From positions 1 through 16,220 of the forward strand of contig CAZOOJ010000022.1 of assembly GCA_964581415.1 (NCBI GenBank): a stretch of 16,220 bases of DNA, written 5' to 3'. The notes under the pieces were generated by a model. That model was given only the letters and a program-made list of their open reading frames with translations, searched no databases and had not been told where the DNA came from. The position numbers and the translations under genes were made by a program. Shown one piece after another: positions 6,306 through 12,868 of the stretch. Position 1 is the first letter of the stretch. Each line of letters begins with the position of its first letter. This DNA comes from CAYTGG01 sp964581415. Its GTDB lineage: Archaea > Nanobdellota > Nanobdellia > Pacearchaeales > GW2011-AR1.

Positions 6306-7037
6306 TCATATCCATCTTCTTCTAAAAATGCCTTTATTTTTTATATCAAAACTAATTTCTTTTTGAGGCAGACTTCTGTGTTTTAATAGAACTGCTTTTC
6401 TTTTTCCTTTTTCATTTTTTAATTCAATTATGCACTTGCTCCAATATTTAAGCAAATCTCCTCCAACAATATTCATTTCTCTTTCAGAACCTTTTTTCCA
6501 ATCTTCTTCAGATAAAAAACTTCCATAGACCTGATTGGTTATAATAATAGAAATTTTTTGTTTTCTTGCAATTTCTGCTAGATTCCTCATTTGTCTCGCA
6601 ATTCTTCTATTAATCTCTTTTATATTTTCAGAATCTTTTGATTTAATAGCATCTCCTAATTCTAATCTATAAAGCATAGCCATTCCATCAACAATTATTA
6701 AATTCACATGGTCTTTTTTTATTCTTCTTAATAAATTTAAGAAAGATTTTTCTTGTTCATTAAAATTTGTAGGTTCTATAAGAAAGATATTTTTTAGAAT
6801 ATCCTTATAATTCTCACCTACTATTTGTTTTATTCTTTCAACTGAAAAACCTCCTTCAGTATCAATAAAAATAACTTTATTGTTCTTTTTAGCCTGACTG
6901 CATGCAGTTAAAATAACAAAATTGGTTTTACCACTTCCAGCAGGTCCAACAATCATACTTATGATTCCTTTTTCATAACCTCCATAAAGCCATTTATTTA
7001 AATCATAACTTCCTGCAGATATTTTGTTATCAGACAT
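6306..7037 (-). CDS. radB: RadB, RecA/Rad51-family recombinase paralog, 243 aa
   Basis: An archaeal RadB protein, the recombination mediator paralog of RadA. It consists of the RecA ATPase core only: Walker A GPAGSGKT at 31-38, FIDTEGGFSVERI at about 57-69 in the RadA/RadB position, and Walker B LIIVD at 113-117, followed by the conserved RRIARQMRNLAEIARK and IIITNQVY segments. There is no N-terminal helix-hairpin-helix domain, which distinguishes it from RadA. The start MSDNKISAGSYDLNKWLYGGYEKGI fits the usual RadB N terminus. The gene ends in tandem stops (TGATGA). A TATA-like TTTATTAAT lies about 27 bases upstream. KaiC-like ATPases are an alternative family but fit less well. Confidence 0.88.
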   Translation of the reverse strand: MSDNKISAGSYDLNKWLYGGYEKGIISMIVGPAGSGKTNFVILTACSQAKKNNKVIFIDTEGGFSVERIKQIVGENYKDILKNIFLIEPTNFNEQEKSFLNLLRRIKKDHVNLIIVDGMAMLYRLELGDAIKSKDSENIKEINRRIARQMRNLAEIARKQKISIIITNQVYGSFLSEEDWKKGSEREMNIVGGDLLKYWSKCIIELKNEKGKRKAVLLKHRSLPQKEISFDIKNKGIFRRRWI

Positions 7038-7224
7038 TCTGAGGAATAATAGAAAAGACTATTAATAAAAATTGTTGTAATAAAAATAAGAAAAGATTTT
7101 TTAGAGTTTCTTTTAAACTATAAATAAAGGGGTGAAATTGAATCTTTTTCTTTTAATATAATTTAAGTTTCAGTGATAATTGAAATAAAATCAGAAGTTT
7201 TTAAGAATTATTATACTCTATTGG
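7038..7224. other. 187-base intergenic stretch without a gene
   Basis: It contains the probable radB TATA element (TTTATTAATA on the minus strand near 7060-7069) and an AAGGGGTGAAATTG segment near 7126-7140 that is slightly less AT-rich. I find no ATG on either strand, no tRNA-like fold and no complete C/D box RNA signature. Confidence 0.4.
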
Positions 7225-7488
7225 TTATTTTAATCTCTTAAATTCATTAAGAGTTTTATCTAAATCTTTCTCAATTAAAGAAATAGCATCGTTAACTGCT
7301 TTTTTAGCAGTTTTGCCTTTTGTTTTAATTTTTAAAATTGGTTCTTTAGTAGGATGCTCTCTTTTCCATGCTGCAAAAGTTACATTTGAATCTTTATTAA
7401 GATAAACTCTTAAAATTTCTGCTATAGTTAAACTTTCAATTTCAATTTCAATTTCTTCTTTTGAATTATTTAAAATTTTAATTTCCAT
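7225..7488 (-). CDS. rpoL: DNA-directed RNA polymerase subunit L (Rpo11), 87 aa
   Basis: Subunit L/Rpo11, the small alpha-CTD-like partner of Rpo3 (subunit D) in the archaeal RNA polymerase assembly platform. The order MEIKILNN... EIEIEIESLTIAEILRVYL, then VTFAAWKREHPTKEPILKIKTKG (36-58), then a long amphipathic helix (61-85) is the standard layout; the HP within REHPTKEP and the following LKIKTKG strand are the clearest marks. Length agrees with the usual 85-100 residues. The usual aspartate-histidine pair ahead of the first helix (DHTLxNLL) is replaced by LTIAEILR, a small divergence. It appears to be transcribed alone from a TATA box 24.5 bases upstream. Confidence 0.88.
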   Translation of the reverse strand: MEIKILNNSKEEIEIEIESLTIAEILRVYLNKDSNVTFAAWKREHPTKEPILKIKTKGKTAKKAVNDAISLIEKDLDKTLNEFKRLK

Positions 7489-7507
7489 ATTAGATTAGAA
7501 TAAAATT

Positions 7508-7518
7508 AATTTAAAAAG
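7508..7518 (-). promoter_or_regulatory. TATA box for rpoL
   Basis: CTTTTTAAATT on the minus strand, core TTTAAA at 7510-7515, centred 24.5 bases before the start codon at 7488. Confidence 0.5.
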
Positions 7519-7561
7519 ATTGTGATTGCGTTATATTAAAAAAATTTACTTAATAATAGAA

Positions 7562-7882
7562 TTAACATTCAATTTGAATTCCTCTTTCTTTAAGATATTC
7601 ACAGACTTTTTCATTAAGCTGAAAAAGTCTTTCTTCTCCAGTTTCATCTCTTATTTCTCTTTTTACTCCATAGGGTATTTTATTTCTTATTCTAGCTTCA
7701 CTTGGAAGTTTCTTAAGATAATCTACTAATATTTCAAGGATATTTCCTATAGGTTTCTCATATAACTTTCCTTTTATTTCTTCAAAAAGAGAATAACTAC
7801 TAAAAGAGCCTATTTTATTTTCTTTTTCATCTATTACTTCAATTATCCTATTAACTGGATAAACAATTTTAGATAGACTCAT
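7562..7882 (-). CDS. Hypothetical protein coupled to the MBF1-like gene, 106 aa
   Basis: I recognise no family. The 106-residue protein has strand-like N-terminal segments (KIVYPVNRIIEVIDEKENKI) followed by helices, a basic region around 70-85 (SEARIRNKIPYGVKREIRDE), and one cysteine in the C-terminal helix plus a C-terminal cysteine. Its ATG overlaps the stop of the MBF1-like gene (ATGA), so it is very probably made with that regulator from the same transcript. Tight coupling suggests a functional or physical link with transcription or translation, but this is inference only. Confidence 0.6.
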   Translation of the reverse strand: MSLSKIVYPVNRIIEVIDEKENKIGSFSSYSLFEEIKGKLYEKPIGNILEILVDYLKKLPSEARIRNKIPYGVKREIRDETGEERLFQLNEKVCEYLKERGIQIEC

Positions 7883-8565
7883 TTTCCAAAAATTATTTTA
7901 TCTATATCTTTTTGAGATAAATCTCCTTTGCTTTTTTTATTTTTTTCTGTATTTCTCTGAATAAATTCTGGATTATTTTCGTTTTTTTCAGCTTCTTTAT
8001 TAAACTCAGATTCCTCTAAAATTCCTCTCTCTTTCTTATTTTTCATTTCTTGCAAATCAGAAATTGTTAAACTTCTTGTTGTTAAAGAATCAAAACCTAA
8101 TTTTTTATCCTGCTCTTCTATTCTTTTTCTTGCTTCTTTATTAAACAATCTTATACTTAAAATATCTTCAATTTTTTTTATGAAATCCCTGTAATCAGCT
8201 GGAAGAAAACCTTTTTCAGCAGATTTTATGATTTTTTCACTTTCTCCTATTTCTTTTCCTAATTGCTCTTGAGTCATATGCTTAATTCTTCTTGCTCTCA
8301 TAATGATCCAATGGAAATTGTCAATCAAATCTGCAAACTCTCTTCTAGATTCATTAGCAACAACTCTGCTGTCTACAATTTTTCTTAGATTGCTCTCCTG
8401 ATTTTTTAATGCTGGTTTTTTCTCAAATTCATAAGTCTTTTTAATCACAGGTATTCCTTCTTCAGAAGCACATTTCTCACAAATCTTTATGATTCCTTCA
8501 TTAGAAATTGCATCAAACAATCTGACTTCATTATCTTCAGCACCACATTTAGAGCATTTTGCCAT
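7879..8565 (-). CDS. MBF1-like zinc-ribbon/HTH regulator, 228 aa
   Basis: An archaeal protein resembling multiprotein bridging factor 1. The N terminus is a zinc ribbon with C4-x2-C7 and C29-x2-C32. A Xre/Cro-type helix-turn-helix spans about 86-142 (MRARRIKHMTQEQLGKEIGE, then a recognition-helix region ending AEKG). The C-terminal 85 residues are a highly charged, lysine- and glutamate-rich extension (KSKGDLSQKDIDKIIFGK at the end) that makes it longer than typical archaeal MBF1 of about 160 residues. Archaeal MBF1 has been found on the small ribosomal subunit as well as linked to transcription, so either role is possible. A TTAAAAAAA stretch 20-30 bases upstream is the likely promoter. It overlaps the next gene by ATGA. 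Confidence 0.82.
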   Translation of the reverse strand: MAKCSKCGAEDNEVRLFDAISNEGIIKICEKCASEEGIPVIKKTYEFEKKPALKNQESNLRKIVDSRVVANESRREFADLIDNFHWIIMRARRIKHMTQEQLGKEIGESEKIIKSAEKGFLPADYRDFIKKIEDILSIRLFNKEARKRIEEQDKKLGFDSLTTRSLTISDLQEMKNKKERGILEESEFNKEAEKNENNPEFIQRNTEKNKKSKGDLSQKDIDKIIFGK

Positions 8566-8618
8566 AGAATATTCATAAAACTAGGTTTTTTTAATATTTA
8601 TATCTTAGAAAGATGATG

Positions 8619-9272
8619 TTAATTTAAATATTTTTCAACATCTTCCATAGAATTTAGTTCTATAATTTTTATGTTTTCATTAATTAAAAGAACAGGTAGT
8701 TTATCTATTTCATATTCTTTAATCAAGAGTTCAATTGAAGGCAAATCATTATCTGCTGCTATTGGAATAAGTATAATCTTATTTCCATATCTCATTTTTA
8801 ATTCTTCAAGCAATTTAGAAAAGAATCTCTGTTTTGCTTCTTGTTCTAAAGTAGGTTCATTATATTTATAAAAATAAACAATATTAGAGTAATTTGAATT
8901 GCATTTTTCTTTTATTCTTATGCTATTCATCCAGAGAAGAGTCCTCATTAAATCATATCTTTTATGAAGCTGAATTATCTCCTTATTAATTCTGCTCGCT
9001 TTTTCATATCTATCTATTTTAAGAGCATCTTCATAGATTCTATCTGCAAATTTTATATTTTCCTCAACTAAATTATCACAATCTAGACTCACTGTTTCAA
9101 AAATTCTTTCTTGAACTTTCTGATCTAAAAGATTTCTCTCAGAATTAGAATACCAATCAGAGACTTTATTAATTCTAGAAGACTCTAACATATATCCCAT
9201 AAAAATTCCAAGATTAAAGACTATTATAGTAATTATCAAAGCATATAAAAAGTTGTATTTTTGGCTTTTCAT
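8619..9272 (-). CDS. Membrane-anchored thioredoxin-fold-like protein, 217 aa
   Basis: One N-terminal membrane segment (residues 9-29, YALIITIIVFNLGIFMGYML) is followed by a helical, charged linker (35-125, probably coiled coil) and a C-terminal alpha/beta domain (129-217). That domain has the order strand (NIVYFYKY), helix, strand (KIILIPIAAD), helix, KLPVLLIN (191-198), final helix (MEDVEKYL), which matches a thioredoxin fold; LP at 192-193 sits where the cis-proline falls. There is no CxxC: the active-site position reads YNEPT. It is therefore probably not a disulfide oxidoreductase. It starts one base after the stop of the glycosyltransferase gene and has a GGAG motif five bases upstream. 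Confidence 0.65.
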   Translation of the reverse strand: MKSQKYNFLYALIITIIVFNLGIFMGYMLESSRINKVSDWYSNSERNLLDQKVQERIFETVSLDCDNLVEENIKFADRIYEDALKIDRYEKASRINKEIIQLHKRYDLMRTLLWMNSIRIKEKCNSNYSNIVYFYKYNEPTLEQEAKQRFFSKLLEELKMRYGNKIILIPIAADNDLPSIELLIKEYEIDKLPVLLINENIKIIELNSMEDVEKYLN

Positions 9273-9273
9273 T

Positions 9274-10503
9274 TTATCTCCATTTAGTTCCTCCTTTAAT
9301 AAAATTATACACTGCTGATATCATTATAAAAGGATATATTGAAAGATAAAATAAAAAATAAAAGAACATATTAAAAATGTTTCTCTTAGTTAAAACTTTT
9401 GCTTTTAGAATCCATAGAGCCATCAAAGTAAAACACACTCCTAAAAAGAAAAGTATCACTCCCAAATAATTAAGAAAACTTGGAGTAATCATAAAATCAT
9501 TCATAGTTACTAAGGGAGTTCCAACCTCTATTGAATACTGAGTATAAAGGAAGTTACTTATGATTCTAGTGGTGAGCAGATAAAAAAAGATGCTTAAACC
9601 TATTAAACCTAAAAACAATTGCATAACAAAGAAAGGAAGAATAAAAAATCCAAGCATTTCTTTTTTTCCTAAACATTTTTTGTACTTTGAAATACATTGC
9701 AAACCTCCTATGTTCCATCTTCTTCTCTGTCTATACCATGCTTTTAGTTTATTAGGCACAGTTGTTGTTGCTTTAGTAGCAAGACACATTCTTCTTTGAT
9801 AACCCTCATAAGCAAGATGCCATGTAGCCTCAATATCTTCAGTCATATTATTTGTATCAAATCCTCCAATTTTTTCTAGAGCCTCTCTTCGATATAATGC
9901 TAAAGGTCCAGGAGTTACATAAATTGCATCAACATAATCAAGCAACTTTCTAGTAAATGCAATAACATTATACTCTATGGCTTGTATTTTCTCAATAAAT
10001 TTTTTATTATTTCTAGGAACAAATATGCATGTAACAGCGCCTACTTTTTTATCATCAAAAAAACCCACCATTTTTTTAATAGAGTCTTTTAAAGGATAAC
10101 TATCTGCATCAACAACTCCAAATATCTCTGAATTCACTTTTTTTAATCCAAAATTTAAAGCACCTGCCTTGCTTCCTTCATTTTTCTTAGTATAAACTCT
10201 GACTTTCTCGTATTTTTTTTCCAATTTCTTAGCGATTTTGTATGTGTCATCAGAAGAGCCGTCATCAACAACAATCACTTCTTTTAAATAGAGGTAATCA
10301 CTTTTCAAAATCTGTTCTACTGTATCTTTTATAGTTTTTTCTTCATTAAAAGCAGGAACAACAATAGAAACAGAATATTTATTATTTGTTTTTGGATAAT
10401 CAAAAATATCCTTTTTATTTCTAAAATATAGTAGAATAAATAATGATAAAAAATAAATTGAAATAAACATATATCCAAGATAAATTATAGGCAAAGTTTC
10501 CAT
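9274..10503 (-). CDS. Membrane-bound GT2 family glycosyltransferase (cellulose/hyaluronan synthase-like), 409 aa
   Basis: A processive-type family 2 glycosyltransferase embedded in the cytoplasmic membrane. One membrane helix leads (about 5-27). The catalytic domain follows, with VVPAFNEE (48-55), VVDDGSS (78-84), the DxD motif DAD (132-134), TED with the catalytic base D223 (221-223), and QRRRW (259-263), which marks the acceptor channel in cellulose synthase-type enzymes. About three further membrane helices lie at 284-313, 343-367 and 376-403. It would polymerise or add sugars from an NDP-sugar donor onto an exported or lipid-linked glycan. The sugar is not predictable. It heads a two-gene unit with the thioredoxin-like membrane protein and has a TATA box 25 bases upstream. 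Confidence 0.9.
   Translation of the reverse strand: METLPIIYLGYMFISIYFLSLFILLYFRNKKDIFDYPKTNNKYSVSIVVPAFNEEKTIKDTVEQILKSDYLYLKEVIVVDDGSSDDTYKIAKKLEKKYEKVRVYTKKNEGSKAGALNFGLKKVNSEIFGVVDADSYPLKDSIKKMVGFFDDKKVGAVTCIFVPRNNKKFIEKIQAIEYNVIAFTRKLLDYVDAIYVTPGPLALYRREALEKIGGFDTNNMTEDIEATWHLAYEGYQRRMCLATKATTTVPNKLKAWYRQRRRWNIGGLQCISKYKKCLGKKEMLGFFILPFFVMQLFLGLIGLSIFFYLLTTRIISNFLYTQYSIEVGTPLVTMNDFMITPSFLNYLGVILFFLGVCFTLMALWILKAKVLTKRNIFNMFFYFLFYLSIYPFIMISAVYNFIKGGTKWR
9278..9281 (-). promoter_or_regulatory. Shine-Dalgarno GGAG inside the glycosyltransferase stop region
   Basis: GGAG lies five bases before the ATG at 9272 and overlaps the last codons of the upstream gene, which fits translation of an internal operon gene. 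Confidence 0.55.
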
Positions 10504-10523
10504 CTTATTATCAAGATATAATA

Positions 10524-10533
10524 TTTTTAAAGA
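10524..10533 (-). promoter_or_regulatory. TATA box for the glycosyltransferase operon, overlapping the scpB stop
   Basis: CTTTAAAAA on the minus strand, core TTTAAA at 10526-10531, centred 25.5 bases before the start codon at 10503. It contains the scpB stop codon (10527-10529), so the promoter is embedded in the end of the preceding gene. Confidence 0.5.
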
Positions 10534-11048
10534 TTCTCGTTCTCTCTAACATTAAAATAATCATAAAATTCATCGCATAAAGAAAGTTCAGATGTATGTC
10601 CTAATTTCTTTTTTTTAAGTAATCCTAAATTCATAAATTTTTTTATGTGCTCATAAGCTTTGTTTCCTCTAATTTTAATGATTATTGATTGTTTTATTGG
10701 TTGTTTGTAAGCAATCATTGCTAAAGTTTCCTGCTCTGCTTTTGAAAATTCAGAACTTCCTCCTGCTAATTTATTAACAAAATGAGAATATTCTTGTCTA
10801 ACATCCATTTTCCACATTTCATTATCATTTTCTCCTTTAGAAATAATTTCAATTGCTGAATTTTGGTCGTTATATTTTTCTTTAAGTTGATTTATTAGTT
10901 CTCTTATTATAATTGAATTTAAATTACTTAAAGAGATTAATTCCTGCATTGACAAAAATCTTCCAGAAACAAAAAGAATTGCTTCTATTTTTCTTATATC
11001 CTCTTTTTCTTTCGCCTCATCAAGTTCATCTAGAGTCTCTTTTTTCAT
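10527..11048 (-). CDS. scpB: ScpB, kleisin-associated subunit of the SMC-ScpAB condensin, 173 aa
   Basis: ScpB forms tandem winged helices that bind the ScpA kleisin of the SMC chromosome-organising complex. Diagnostic segments are IEAILFVSGRFLSMQEL (21-37) in the first winged helix and EQETLAMIAYKQPI (105-118), IRG (126-128), LGLLKKKKLGHTSELSL (141-157) and FYDYF (161-165) in the second. Length is normal for the family. The N-terminal 18 residues are an acidic/basic extension (KKETLDELDEAKEKED). ScpA normally lies next to scpB and often overlaps it, but is not in this window. It shares its promoter region with a divergent gene. Confidence 0.88.
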   Translation of the reverse strand: MKKETLDELDEAKEKEDIRKIEAILFVSGRFLSMQELISLSNLNSIIIRELINQLKEKYNDQNSAIEIISKGENDNEMWKMDVRQEYSHFVNKLAGGSSEFSKAEQETLAMIAYKQPIKQSIIIKIRGNKAYEHIKKFMNLGLLKKKKLGHTSELSLCDEFYDYFNVRENENL

Positions 11049-11068
11049 GAATTAAAAAAAGAGATATC

Positions 11069-11080
11069 ATTTATAAGTAT
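11069..11080. promoter_or_regulatory. Palindromic TATA box shared by two divergent genes
   Basis: ATTTATAAGT surrounds the perfect palindrome TTATAA (11071-11076). Its centre is 25.5 bases from the scpB start on the minus strand, and 18.5 or 24.5 bases from the plus-strand ATGs at 11092 and 11098. The whole divergent gap is 43 bases and I see no second TATA-like element at the right distance for either gene. Confidence 0.55.
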
Positions 11081-11091
11081 TATCTCCTTAT

Positions 11092-11604
11092 ATGATTATG
11101 AAAAGAAAAGGGGCTATTCTATTGATAATTATAATCTCTTTGATTATTTCATTATTCTTAATCAGAGCAATATCTAAAAAAGAAATAGATGATGTCTCTC
11201 CAAAAATTCCTTGCTCAGAGGAATATCTAAAAAAAAGTGATATTCTATGGATAATTCCTAAATTTCAAGGAGAACCTATTTCAAAAGATAAAGAATGGTG
11301 TGATTATATTTTAAATTTAAACAAAACTTTAGGATTACATGGTGTCTTCCATGAATTCGAAGAATTTAATTCAAATAGAAATTCAAGTTATCTAGAAGAG
11401 GGAATATATATCTTTGAGAAGTGTTTGAAATTTAAACCAGAAATATTCAAACCACCACAATTAGAAATATCAGATGAAAATAAAAAGTTGATAAAAAACA
11501 ATAATCTAAAATTAAAAGGAAGATTTAATCAGATTATTCACAAGGTTTATCATTGTGATGATTCTCAAGCAATATTTCCTAATTGGTTTATAGATATCTT
11601 TTAA
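11092..11604 (+). CDS. Membrane-anchored polysaccharide deacetylase-like protein (DUF2334-like), 170 aa
   Basis: An N-terminal membrane segment (about 7-26) is followed by a short domain resembling DUF2334/NodB-type deacetylases. LHGVFHEFEEF (82-92) contains HxxxH (H83, H87), as in the metal-binding motif, and FKPPQLEISDENKKLI (119-134) matches the following 'FRPP' strand-helix. FNQIIHKVYHCDD (145-157) resembles the end of this group. The usual N-terminal paired aspartates are not evident; only D50 in SDILWIIPKF is nearby. At 170 residues it is shorter than most deacetylases, so activity is uncertain. Four cysteines (41, 70, 111, 155) could form disulfides outside the cell. The second ATG at 11098 fits the TATA spacing better than the first at 11092. 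Confidence 0.65.
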   Translation: MIMKRKGAILLIIIISLIISLFLIRAISKKEIDDVSPKIPCSEEYLKKSDILWIIPKFQGEPISKDKEWCDYILNLNKTLGLHGVFHEFEEFNSNRNSSYLEEGIYIFEKCLKFKPEIFKPPQLEISDENKKLIKNNNLKLKGRFNQIIHKVYHCDDSQAIFPNWFIDIF

Positions 11605-11662
11605 TATAATTTATTAACCATATAGAATTTATGAAAAATATAGGATTATATTACTAAAGTTT

Positions 11663-12751
11663 CTAAACTTCAAATCTCAAAATAGCTCCAATTCCTCCTA
11701 GATTCCAAAATTGCTGTCCTTCTTCTGTTTCTACTGAAACTATCTCTATTTCTGAACTTATATTTTCTGCAATATCTCTTAATTCTTTAGAAATTTTTTT
11801 GTTAGTTTTCCTAGAAAGTATAAGAGTATCTACAGCACCATATTCCAAAGCATGTCTTGTATCTTGCTCTTTTAAAGCTGCTTTTTCAGGATTTTCTCCT
11901 AAAGTTTTGAAAAATCTTTCTAAAACTTTTTTCTCGTGAATAATTTCCTGCTGAGACAGAATATCCTGCGATTTAGCAACAAGTTCTTTTAAACCAGATT
12001 CGTCACTTCCTCCAATATCTTTTCTTCCAATAATTTTTTCTTTAAGTTTTGTCACTAAATAATCTCCATCTAAAAACTCATCTTTTGTAGGAACAGGCCC
12101 TCCGACTATAATTCCTTTTAATTTATTGTTATCAAAAAAACATTTTTTCATCTCATCTGCAATTCTTTTATAAAACTCTTTAGTTAAACCTTCTATAATT
12201 CTGCTAAATCTTTGAGAACTCTGTCCTCCAGCTCTAATCTGGCTTGGAATTCCTGAAGTCATTTTATGAAGAACTTCTATTCTCTTTCCTTCTAAAAACC
12301 CTATTGTAGCTTCCTTTCTATCCAGAACTACTAATCCAAAAATTTCTGAAACCTCTAGCATTTCTTTTAATGATTCTAAAATAAATTCCTTATCACATCT
12401 ATAGAGTCTGGTTTTAAGAGGCATAGGAGGTTCAATTTCCCATAGTTGCAAATCACTCTGTCCTTCAAATTTTGAAATATTTCCACAAAAAACAGCCAAT
12501 CCATTTTCAGGAGTTTTCTTTAGACTTTTTAAATATCTAACAATTTTCTCAAGAGCATCAATAACATTTTTTCTAGTAGTAGCAGATTTTATATTCTTAG
12601 CAGTAGATTTTTCTGCTTCGAGCTGTTTTTGAACTGAATTTACATCATAACCAGAAGGTATATAGACGCTAACTAACTCCGTGTGCCTTCCTTTATGGAA
12701 TTCTAAGACTTCAAGAATATCTTCAAGTTCTAATTTTGTTAATTTAGTCAT
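11663..12751 (-). CDS. prf1: Peptide chain release factor aRF1, 362 aa, shortened domain 3
   Basis: The archaeal class I release factor, which reads all three stop codons and triggers peptide release. The stop-codon recognition domain has NIKS at 53-56 and YRCDKEF (YxCxxxF) at 117-123. The catalytic domain has GGQ at 175-177, followed by SSQRFSR where most relatives have SAxRFxR. Domain 3 is recognised by GGPVPTKDEFL (217-227), ALEYGAVDTLIL (301-312) and the final LGGIGAILRF. Typical aRF1 is about 410-420 residues; this one goes straight from LILSRK to ISKELRDIA, so the domain-3 mini-domain, which in many archaea carries a CxxC zinc site, is absent. It ends in TAG. TATA box is at -26. Confidence 0.95.
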   Translation of the reverse strand: MTKLTKLELEDILEVLEFHKGRHTELVSVYIPSGYDVNSVQKQLEAEKSTAKNIKSATTRKNVIDALEKIVRYLKSLKKTPENGLAVFCGNISKFEGQSDLQLWEIEPPMPLKTRLYRCDKEFILESLKEMLEVSEIFGLVVLDRKEATIGFLEGKRIEVLHKMTSGIPSQIRAGGQSSQRFSRIIEGLTKEFYKRIADEMKKCFFDNNKLKGIIVGGPVPTKDEFLDGDYLVTKLKEKIIGRKDIGGSDESGLKELVAKSQDILSQQEIIHEKKVLERFFKTLGENPEKAALKEQDTRHALEYGAVDTLILSRKTNKKISKELRDIAENISSEIEIVSVETEEGQQFWNLGGIGAILRFEV

Positions 12752-12770
12752 AATAAGTAAAGAAAAAAAG

Positions 12771-12780
12771 AGTTTTTAAA
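12771..12780 (-). promoter_or_regulatory. TATA box for prf1
   Basis: TTTAAAAACT on the minus strand, core TTTAAA at 12775-12780, centred 26.5 bases before the start codon at 12751, predicting a leaderless mRNA. Confidence 0.55.
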
Positions 12781-12868
12781 ATTAGAGATTAATTTATATA
12801 ATAAGTTTAAAAGTTTTATACTCAAGCAAAGCAGGAAATTTTAGCATATTTTATATTTTAAAAAAAAT

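Noticed and set aside
7126..7190. Possible small RNA around the AAGGGGTGAAATTG segment
   Set aside because: Slightly higher GC and a GTGATAA resembling a C box, but no matching D, C' and D' boxes in the right order and no stable fold evident by eye.
7526..7729. 67-codon plus-strand frame overlapping the 106-residue gene
   Set aside because: F/S/I-rich antisense shadow; the minus-strand gene is ATGA-coupled to the MBF1-like gene and is the better call.
8671..8871. 66-codon plus-strand frame opposite the thioredoxin-like gene
   Set aside because: Antisense shadow of a gene supported by a membrane segment, a fold pattern and a GGAG motif.
9590..9799. 69-codon plus-strand frame opposite the glycosyltransferase
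   Set aside because: Covers the reverse complement of the QRRRW region and following helices of a clearly conserved enzyme.
11656..11670. AAGTTTCTAAACTT inverted repeat at the prf1 stop codon as a terminator
   Set aside because: Only five usable pairs, all but one A-T, with no clear oligo-T placement; likely chance in AT-rich DNA.
12830..12848. Possible 17-codon minus-strand leader peptide upstream of prf1 (MLKFPALLEYKTFKLII, extending to about 12797)
   Set aside because: The prf1 TATA box lies downstream of it and fits a leaderless start, and nothing else supports translation of so short a frame.
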